From Gracilaria vermiculophylla (lineage: Eukaryota > Rhodophyta > Florideophyceae > Gracilariales > Gracilariaceae), in the NCBI GenBank assembly GCA_019155205.2, contig JAHNZQ020000079.1, forward strand, positions 1,533,262-1,550,853: 17,592 nt of DNA, in the 5' to 3' direction. Positions 10,191 to 16,448 of the stretch are shown here, piece by piece. The stretch's first letter is position 1. Each line of letters opens with the position of its first letter. The position numbers were made by a program, and so were the translations under genes. Under the pieces are notes generated by a model. It saw nothing but the letters and a program-made list of their open reading frames with translations. It made no database searches and was not told where the DNA came from.

Positions 10191-10505
10191 TATTTCACCT
10201 CGGAATGCGAATATATTGCCATTGTAGGGAAGGTGTTGCTTTTACGCCCGTATTTGAAAGGCGCGTGATTCAACTTGAAGATGGACCACGCACCAGTACA
10301 GTGGATACTGTCTTTGAAGGATGCTTCCTGTCGCCTGGAGAGGTGAAGACTACGCCTCCTGGAGTTCGAATTTGACATCGTTCACCGTTCTGTCACAAAA
10401 CACCAAGCAGCGGACGCACTGTCGCCAATCTCCACCGAAAGAGAACACAAAACACCTTTGGAGGACACAATTCCGTGTCTAGTCATCCAGGACTTTGCCA
10501 GTTAA
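10191..10505 (+). pseudogene. pol: Gypsy RNase H, C-terminal part (broken)
   Basis: A third phase carries YFTSECEYIAIV (Glu motif), LLLRPYLKG, KMDHAPVQWILSLKDAS (Asp motif), LLEFEFDIVHR and HQAADALS (last Asp, 10413-10415). Stops lie at 10266-10268 and 10344-10346, and the phase ends at 10503-10505. RNase H removes the RNA strand after reverse transcription. The shift from the previous phase coincides with an imperfect 22-base tandem duplication at about 10168-10211. Confidence 0.85.
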
Positions 10506-10581
10506 GAAGGATCCGATGGAGAATGCTTGGAATTCTGTGAACGCGGACGCAAGTTAAGTACGCTCCCTGAGATGATGGCTC

Positions 10582-11340
10582 TTGTTGAAGAGGAGGAAGA
10601 AGTTCCCCCCATCACCATTGCGGAGTTCCCAAACGATCGTTATAAGGTTTAAACACTACCTCGCGGACCACCAGAAGGATTGGGACGCATACATAGGCCC
10701 ACTCACGTATTCATCAAACCTGCATGTGAACCGCTCCAGGGGGACCGCTCCTTTTCCTCCGGGGTTCTCGCACACCCCGCCGAGTGCCGTCACTGCGGCA
10801 CGCGCCACGGGGCACCTGGCGGACGGGCATCATGTATCAACAGCGGCGCAAGCAAAACGCTACTTCTCAAGACGGTATGAAGACGCACTTTTTCTCGCAA
10901 AGGAGAGACTCAACGCCTTGCAGTGGAGATACAAACATGACTGTGACCGGAGAGTGAAAAAAGGCCCTCACCTGAAGGAAGGCGACGAGGTTTACCTCGA
11001 CAAACCTTTGGAGACATCGGATGAACCGTCGGACGTCACGCGCAAATTAGCGCCAAATACCTTAGGGCCTAATAAAGTACTGGACACCTACAGGGACACT
11101 GTCGCTGTTGAGGTAAACGGGCTCTGATATGTCGTTTCTCGTGATAGGGTGACAAAAGTCCCGACGCCCAGCCCCTCAAGAATGTCAGCCATCCCACCTC
11201 AGCGACCACGCGCGAAGCTTCTTCATCCGCGCACTTCAAGTGCAACGACACCACTGGCTACTGGAACCATCATCACATCTTTCGGTGATCCATTGATGGT
11301 AGCTATATTATGGAGGTCAGCGGGGCAAAGGAAAAGTTGA
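10582..11340 (+). pseudogene. pol: Gypsy integrase C-terminal part; catalytic core deleted
   Basis: From about 10624 the frame reads SQTIVIRFKHYLADHQKDWD, LTYSSNLHVNRSRGTAPF, then a helical arm (FLAKERLNALQWRYKHDCDRR) and KKGPHLKEGDEVYLD, the C-terminal strand domain of gypsy integrases. TGA at 11125-11127 is followed in phase by YVVSRDRVTKVPTPSPS and ends at 11338. The N-terminal HHCC zinc finger and the D,D of the D,D-35-E core are absent: only about 120 bases separate the RNase H end from this part. I see no chromodomain. Confidence 0.85.
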
Positions 11341-11345
11341 GGGGA

Positions 11346-11631
11346 TGAAAAGGAAGTTCGCCAGCTCTGGCTTAAATTTCCTTGGAGGTGCCTCGAGGCC
11401 ACCTTATATAGTGGCAAACGTGCACAAGCTCGATCAGAGTGTAACCTACACTATAATTCAGGGACAATCAATACTACCATTCATATTAAACCATTACATA
11501 AATGTGCTACCCACAATGTTACCCACAATTCAGTATGGCTGACAACAACAAAGCACAACAAGGCACAAGTGATGCACAGAAAGGCGTATCCGTTATGTAA
11601 ACTCACGGGAGCATGACAGTGCACAAATTCA
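11346..11631 (+). repeat. LTR-like repeat, copy 2 (probable gypsy 3' LTR)
   Basis: Begins TGAAAAGG after the purine-rich AAAGGAAAAGTTGAGGGGA, ends AAATTCA, and resembles 38-290 throughout, including TATATA at 11405-11410. Position directly after pol fits a 3' LTR. Similarity beyond 11631 is at best patchy (for example AAACCATATC at 378 and 11784). Confidence 0.65.
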
Positions 11632-11785
11632 CGGATCCTGGGTGTCACCGTAATTCTGTTCCATACACAAGCAGCTATATGTGTCAGGAACATCAATGCG
11701 CTGCGACAGCAGGGACAGTAGCTCATTCCTGCTAACACTATAGACCCCATCATGACCCCTAAAGGTGATATATTTCATGCAGTAA
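11632..11785. other. Unassigned interval
   Basis: No gene or clear repeat seen. Some short words shared with 290-390 suggest distant relatedness but I cannot align it reliably. Confidence 0.4.
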
Positions 11786-12397
11786 ACCATATCGTCTCTA
11801 CACGACAAACCCCTGCAGGGATACTGTAATGCGTCCCCTGGTACTGGTACACCAAAGAACTTCAAGGGAGAACCTCTAGGACAGATCACGGAGAGATTTA
11901 TCAGAAGATACTATGCCAATCTGGAGCGGAAACACATCTCCGCATACGAGTTTCGTTTTAGGGAGGAGGGAAAGGGCCCCAAACCGGAGTTATTTTTCGT
12001 CTCCGCTATCTATTCCCCATCTATAGTTCTCTTTTTCGCCTTCATGATGCAGTTGCTCACTTTTCAGATGCTCCAGCGGCGTCAACTCGTGTCGTTCGTC
12101 ATTAAGCTACGGCCCATCCACATTACAACTACCGTTCAAGGAGCTCGTGTTCCGTCTCAAGGATCTTTTATTACACCACTACCGCAGACTACCTCCCACC
12201 GCCGGGTTTCTTACGCCTATTGGTCACTGAATCACGTCGTATACTCCGCTTTCAGGCGATATTTCGCAGTTAGCGCTTGGCCCTCGAAGAAATCCGCAAG
12301 GCTCTCCTTGATAGCAGCCATCCAAACTCGGTCCGCCCGGGCCTTAAGGAGTTCTAGGACCCACTTACGAGCCTCGCGCAGAGCCTTTCCGGGATAA
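11786..12397 (+). CDS. Unidentified open frame without clear start
   Basis: After TAA at 11783-11785 this frame stays open for 203 codons to TAA/TGA-type stop at 12397. The first Met is only at 12044. The first 75 residues are protein-like (GEPLGQITERFIRRYYANLE, then KHISAYEFRFREEGKGPKPE) and are followed by a hydrophobic stretch (SIVLFFAFMMQLL). The last 55 codons overlap the minus-strand frame 12232-12747, so at most one is real there. I recognise no family. It may be an internal exon or a relic. Confidence 0.3.
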   Translation, partial: TISSLHDKPLQGYCNASPGTGTPKNFKGEPLGQITERFIRRYYANLERKHISAYEFRFREEGKGPKPELFFVSAIYSPSIVLFFAFMMQLLTFQMLQRRQLVSFVIKLRPIHITTTVQGARVPSQGSFITPLPQTTSHRRVSYAYWSLNHVVYSAFRRYFAVSAWPSKKSARLSLIAAIQTRSARALRSSRTHLRASRRAFPG

Positions 12398-12747
12398 ATA
12401 GGAGCAGGAGAGCCCGTCACCAGGCATGCCTGCACCAACTCCTGAAAGACAGAAACAAGAGCTCCAGAGGATAACCCGCCCGAGGATACACCAGTAGCGG
12501 CAATCTCTGTCGACTGCACAACAACTGGCACAGAAGAAGTCACACACGGCAGACCGGCTGGGCCAATGGGCTCCCGAATGGATTCTGCGGGCAACGTCGT
12601 GGAGGTCTGCAGGGCCAAGGAAAAAGCAGCGGACACCAGGGGCGAGGGCGGTACAGGAACCGGAACGCTTCTCAGGCGAGGGTCAACAACCGGCACCGGG
12701 ACGGTCCGCAGTCGACGTTGCACTACCGGGGCCGAAGTACTCGACAT
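12232..12747 (-). CDS. Hypothetical protein, Pro/Val/Ser-rich with helical C-terminus
   Basis: 171 residues from Met at 12747. The N-terminal part has two imperfect copies of a unit ending VPVPV (RLRTVPVPV, RLRSVPVPV at about residues 12-32), then a Ser/Thr/Val-rich low-complexity section. Residues about 120-171 are predicted by eye to be helical and charged (ALREARKWVLELLKARADRV). A disordered head with a helical end would fit the N-terminus of a retrotransposon Gag, but there is no direct match to either gag in the window. No zinc knuckle or other motif. Confidence 0.4.
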   Translation of the reverse strand: MSSTSAPVVQRRLRTVPVPVVDPRLRSVPVPVPPSPLVSAAFSLALQTSTTLPAESIREPIGPAGLPCVTSSVPVVVQSTEIAATGVSSGGLSSGALVSVFQELVQACLVTGSPAPIYPGKALREARKWVLELLKARADRVWMAAIKESLADFFEGQALTAKYRLKAEYTT

Positions 12748-12837
12748 GGGAGTAATCTTCTTGTTTTCTTAATAGGACAAACGGTTGCAATTACCGCGGG
12801 AAGATCCGGAATCGATTCTGGAGACTGTATCGCGACC

Positions 12838-12886
12838 TGTAGCAAGGCAGGAAAAATCTTGCAGAAACCAGATTCTAGCAGAGATT
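12838..12886 (+). repeat. Short dispersed repeat, copy 2
   Basis: Second copy of 4410-4461, same strand. It lies upstream (minus strand sense) of the hypothetical frame starting at 12747. Confidence 0.7.
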
Positions 12887-13347
12887 CACTAGACGACCGT
12901 GAGATATATTGTACAGCGCGTTAAGAAAATCTAGAAAATTCTACCTCGTCGAACACTTGACTGTCATTTGCTCACAAGGGTTACCCGAAACCCGTGCCCA
13001 GCAGGTCAGACCTTTCTAGCAGCCAACACGTCCAACAGGTTGAAGAGGATACTTGGATTTACAGCAGCTACACCTGGCCGGTAAACAGTGCTCGGTAATC
13101 TTCTGCCGTTACCTGCAACCGATACCCACGGGCTTGCCACATCACTCTGCGAGGGTGGCTCCAACAGCCAACAGCAAGAAACTATAGCCCCAGTACTGTC
13201 CCAACGAGTACCTTACTCTTATACCCACAGGTTAGTTTACTGTAAACAACTTTGTACGGATTAGAAGAAGCAGCATAGTTGATTCTTAATAAAATTTTCA
13301 ATTAAACCTAAACAATTTCCAATAAAACTGATGTCCTTTTCACAAAA
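12887..13347. other. Interval without recognisable gene
   Basis: I see no coding frame, RNA gene or repeat. Two AATAAA words (near 13288 and 13320) lie in an AT-rich end section. Confidence 0.5.
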
Positions 13348-13675
13348 ACTGTGATACAATCAGTTCTCCTTTCGAGGTGGTTGTGCATAACGTGCTCAAG
13401 GAGATTTTGTTGACTCCAAAGGTGCGAGTTCCTAAAGGTATTCGCGGTCACGAGTATGGGAATTTCTGAAAGGGGATCCGCAAATACCAAGCGGAGAGAA
13501 AGGTTCATTAGGCGGACAATGCTTTTACAGGCGCTGTTTCGAGGTGACCTGGGAATGGGCGGCTTAGAAACCTAAGGATATTTGACGAGAGTCTCCAGCC
13601 GGAAAAATAGACGTAGACTCAAGGGGGCTTGGTTTCGTTCCCCTGAGGTCGTGTTCGACTGGCAGATCAAGTATG
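13348..13675 (-). repeat. Dispersed repeat, copy 2 (inverted relative to 5287-5625)
   Basis: Shows the same words as copy 1 read on the other strand, for example CCGGAAAAATAGACGTAGAC and TTTTGTTGACT. Single-base indels break the frame that is open in copy 1. Its right end abuts the inverted gag fragment with no gap. Confidence 0.65.
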
Positions 13676-13838
13676 GTGGAAATTCGCCACCTTCGCCTAC
13701 GGTGTCAAGACCTCCGTTCTAAGATCACCCAAAAAGGTGCCGTCCCCCGTGAGACGCGGCTGCATCAGCGATTGCGCTTGACCTGTGGGGTAGAACAAAA
13801 AGCACCAGACGGTGCCACCTTCATGGACACCGTTGGTG
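13675..13838 (-). pseudogene. gag: Inverted gypsy gag fragment
   Basis: The minus strand is about 90% identical by eye to gag bases 6982-7146, with no indel over about 160 bases and shared runs such as CTACCCCACAGGTCAAGCGC. In gag phase it has one stop. It is a second, truncated copy of the gypsy family. The plus-strand 62-codon frame at 13673-13861 is only its shadow. Confidence 0.85.
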
Positions 13839-14248
13839 ATAGGATTTACATTGTTTTATGATTTTAGTATATGAATCATGAGTGTTAGACTTGATATTAT
13901 ATAGTTTACGTAGCCTAGATGCATTCCTAGTGAAATTGCACTTTGATTCGATGTGTTGCTTGCCCTAGGCAGGCTTTACAACCGCGTTTGACAATCCATG
14001 TCATCATGCTATGTTTGAAATCATAGGCCTTACAGGACCCTATTGGCACTCTTGTTGTCAATGTAAGCATCCGAATTGTGTCCATGACGGAATGTTCTAG
14101 AAGCATCTTGCAAAGGACAACTGTCCCATGAAGGACATTCGTTTCGACTTTGCAAAGCTGGCAATAAGATGTTTCATAGCTAGTGCATCTGAAGGGGTAC
14201 CGTAGAAATCATTTACTGTGGCCTCGTTTTCGAAGGTCTGATTCTCTT
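13839..14248. other. Interval without recognisable gene, upstream of the zinc-finger gene
   Basis: Moderately AT-rich, no coding frame that I trust. It would contain the upstream promoter region of the zinc-finger gene. Confidence 0.5.
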
Positions 14249-14254
14249 TATAAA
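14249..14254 (+). promoter_or_regulatory. TATA box of the zinc-finger gene (putative)
   Basis: TATAAA in TCTTTATAAACCC. A start site about 30 bases on (near 14280) would give a short leader containing no ATG before the putative donor at 14347. Confidence 0.5.
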
Positions 14255-14346
14255 CCCTGGTCGACCTGGTGACTTCCCCTCGGCTGGTCACCATCGTTCA
14301 CGTTCTCAACCATTGACCCAGTGTTCTAACATTGGTAGCATCGCAA

Positions 14347-14489
14347 GTAAGTATCGCACTCACTTGAAACTGGTGACCATCCAGCCCTAATGGATTTTGC
14401 TACACAAAATTCCCTAGGTTTGGATGAGCCACAGAAATCCAGCTCGACACTGACTGTTGATTTTTGACTGCCTCTGTGCGTGTTTCCAG
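14347..14489 (+). other. Putative 143-nt intron in the 5' leader
   Basis: Donor GTAAGT (14347-14352) after CGCAA, branch-like CTGAC (14450-14454), pyrimidine-rich stretch and acceptor TTTCCAG ending at 14489. Splicing joins A (14346) to TG (14490-14491), forming an ATG in phase with the zinc-finger frame. An alternative is no intron: an ATG at 14390 opens the same phase for 25 codons but meets TGA at 14465-14467. Confidence 0.5.
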
Positions 14490-15136
14490 TGAGCCCAGTA
14501 CTCCGAACCCAGGAACCGCCGTCTTCGCCGTCGTATTACACGAGCACGAATCTATTCACGGAACCGCTGTCATTACCACCGCCACCGCCGCCACCACGAG
14601 TCAACACCCCAGGAACCCCCGTTGTCAACGACCCGATACCCGAGGAACCGCGCACACCACCACCGTACACACTGTCTCCACCTCCGTCACCACCCCCTCA
14701 ACCTTCGCTCACAGCGGACACTACCCCCGTCAACAAGTATCTGACCACAGCTGGAAAATACACTTCTACGGCTACTGAGGTTACTAAGGGAGACAAACGT
14801 TGTGTACTTCCGATCAGCGACGCGGCCAGCATCCACATATTACGCGTGGCTACCGATCGCACCAAACCCCAGCGTAAGCGTACCCTCCGACGCCGCCGTA
14901 GAACTCCCCGCTGTGACGTCTGTGATCTTCGATTCAATAGCCGCGTACAACTTACGGAGCACCTATCGGGGACCCGACATCGGAACAAGGTTCTAAGGAA
15001 AAGGGCTCCACGGGGGTGTTACACTTGTGGCATTGTTTCTTTCAATAATTGGAAGCACTACCAGGATCACAAAGGTGGACGCAAGCATCAAGCTGCGTTG
15101 ACGAGACAACAACGTCGTCAACAGCAATACTTTTGA
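14490..15136 (+). CDS. Proline-rich protein with two U1-type C2H2 zinc fingers
   Basis: The open phase begins upstream without a usable ATG; with the putative intron the protein is about 215 residues. The N-terminal third is proline-rich (PPPPPPP and TPPPYTLSPPPSPPP), then a Ser/Thr linker, an arginine-rich basic patch (RKRTLRRRRR), and two fingers: C-x2-C-x12-H-x5-H (CDVC...HLSGTRH, bases about 14912-14980) and C-x2-C-x13-H-x5-H (CYTC...HKGGRKH, about 15017-15088). The long His spacing is that of U1-C/matrin/JAZ fingers, known for RNA or double-stranded RNA binding. The basic patch may be a nuclear signal or RNA contact. AATAAA overlaps the stop codon. Host gene or a retroelement ORF1-like protein are both possible; the neighbours are all transposons. 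Confidence 0.65.
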
Positions 15137-15141
15137 ATAAA
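15136..15141 (+). terminator. Poly(A) signal overlapping the stop codon
   Basis: AATAAA shares its first A with the TGA stop of the zinc-finger frame. This gives a very short 3' untranslated region. Confidence 0.5.
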
Positions 15142-15352
15142 ATACCGAAATTGTATGTTGGTTTAACGAAAGGTTCCAAGAATCGGTCGTTCTACCCTTT
15201 GAGCTATTGTTTGTGGTTGTGTTCCTGTTTCCGCTGCGTTCATATTACTTGGCATTGCCAAGGGAGAAGTTGCCATACAGGGCTTACCATCTTCCCAATC
15301 ACTTGGCGCCTTGCAATTGAACTAAAGAAACCTTACTTTAACCACTCCGAAC
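15142..15352. other. Interval between zinc-finger gene and tRNA-like sequence
   Basis: No coding frame that I trust. If the tRNA-like block is a SINE head, this would be its body, read on the minus strand. I see no poly(A) tail or target duplication. Confidence 0.4.
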
Positions 15353-15430
15353 CTTACAGCGAAGGGATTTGAACTCGGGGCCTCTTGGCTGCACCTCACG
15401 CCGCCTACCCACTAGGCCAGACGCGCTCCC
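15353..15430 (-). other. tRNA-like Pol III promoter region (tRNA relic or SINE head)
   Basis: On the minus strand TCTGGCCTAGTGGGTAGG (15404-15421) matches an A box and GAGTTCAAATCCC (15364-15376) matches a B box, spaced as in tRNA genes. GGGAGCG at the 5' end pairs with only four bases of the expected 3' acceptor strand, and the T stem pairs poorly, so a working tRNA is unlikely. No anticodon can be assigned with confidence. Confidence 0.6.
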
Positions 15431-15469
15431 CGATTTGGAACTACATACATAAAACTCTACAATTTATTT

Positions 15470-15495
15470 GGTGTGACCCTCGGGTGTGACCCTCA
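15470..15495 (+). repeat. 13-bp tandem duplication
   Basis: GGTGTGACCCTCG is followed by GGTGTGACCCTCA. TGTGACCC would suit a chromovirus LTR start, but only about 60 bases separate it from the gag leader, so an LTR would be almost wholly deleted. Confidence 0.75.
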
Positions 15496-15541
15496 ATTTT
15501 GGGTCCAATTTTGCAGCTTTTGATTCAAACCCCCGCGCGCC

Positions 15542-16414
15542 ATGGCAACTACTCCTGGTATTCCAAGCACACCTCCAAAAGTCCGCGCAAACTAAATAAT
15601 GCAGAATATGGCCCGCGCGTTGGACGAAACCAGAGAAAAAATGGAAAGTTTGGAGCTCGAGGCTCAGACAAAGATATCAGCACTGGAGAATTCTTTGGCC
15701 GTTTTAGCCCACTCCAGTGGTTCATCTTCAGCCCCAAAGATCAACAAGCCCCCTACATTCTCTGGAAAGTCAAATATTGACAGTTGGGTAACTCACGTCC
15801 GCAATTACCTTGAAGGCACCTCTGAAGAAAAAGCCATCCCAATCGCTCTCAGTTACATCAGTGGCGCCGCGCACGAGTGGTACCTCGCTCAGAAGCGCAA
15901 TGGACTTGAGTTTAACACCCTCGAGGATCTCTTCGAATACTTGAAGAAGAGGTTTACTACTGTCAATAAAGAAAAGTTGGCCAGAGATAAACTTAGCAAG
16001 TGGAAGCAGTATAAGGACGTTCAGCAATACAACGAGGACTTCTTGAAAATTGTTCTTGATATTCCAAATATTAGTATGGAAGAACAGCTTGATCGATATA
16101 CCAGAGGATTACGGAGCTATATTTGGAAAGAACTCTGTACCAACGAATACAAAACCTTAACTGAAGCCATGAAGGATGCTAAGCGAGTTGAATCGGCTTT
16201 CCGCAGAGGTGGACAACTACGTTCTGGCAAGCAGGTGAGCGGCCCGGGATCTTCTCAAGGACCAGTACCCATGGACATAGGAAATGTAAAGTTGAAGAAG
16301 TTGACCAAAGAAGAACGAGAACATTGTCGAAAGCTGGGACTGTGTTTCCGCTGCCGACAACCTGGGCCCATGGCGCGTGACCCGCGCTGCCCAAAAAACT
16401 CCCAACGGAACTGA
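15542..16414 (+). pseudogene. gag: Chromovirus gag with a TAA at codon 18
   Basis: The ATG at 15542 has a strong start context (GCGCGCCATGG) and is in phase with the long frame, but TAA at 15593-15595 cuts it after 17 residues. Translation could restart at ATG 15599, giving 271 residues. From there: a coiled-coil-like helix (about 5-40), a retrotransposon gag capsid domain (about 50-200; FSGKSNIDSWVTHVRNYLEG, GAAHEWYL, RDKLSKWKQYKDVQQYNEDF), a basic linker and a zinc knuckle region (LGLCFRCRQPGPMARDP). The knuckle lacks its His (Pro in GPM) and the fourth ligand position is Pro. Gag forms the particle and packages RNA. The stop at 16412-16414 lies inside a frameshift-type hairpin. Confidence 0.85.
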
Positions 16415-16448
16415 CCTCTGGGTGAACCATCGTACCCTCGTCAGTTCC
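16393..16448 (+). promoter_or_regulatory. Putative -1 ribosomal frameshift signal at gag-pol
   Basis: In gag phase the bases 16393-16399 read A AAA AAC, a canonical X_XXY_YYZ slippery heptamer. A 7-nt spacer (16400-16406) is followed by GGAACTGAC (16407-16415), perfectly complementary to GTCAGTTCC (16440-16448). The 24-nt loop can itself pair GGGT (16420-16423) with ACCC (16434-16437). Pol is in the -1 phase, exactly what the shift would give. Confidence 0.75.

Larger units (their letters stand above)
5802..11631 (+). mobile_element. Old, degenerate Ty3/gypsy retrotransposon
   Basis: Order on the plus strand is gag, protease, RT, RNase H, integrase, the order of Ty3/gypsy. The reading frame changes at least five times and more than a dozen stops interrupt it. 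An LTR-like block (11346-11631) follows pol after a purine-rich tract (about 11327-11345). No matching 5' LTR lies upstream, so the left end is missing or replaced. Wording of the RT (YPIPRM..WIDSLGDA) and of the integrase C-terminus resembles elements I associate with oomycetes and fungi; that is memory, not a search. Confidence 0.88.

Noticed and set aside
14464..14778. 104-codon frame overlapping the zinc-finger gene in another phase
   Set aside because: It is kept open by the low-complexity proline-rich coding repeat and has no motif of its own.
15353..15430. Functional tRNA gene
   Set aside because: The acceptor and T stems pair poorly and no anticodon arm can be drawn with confidence.
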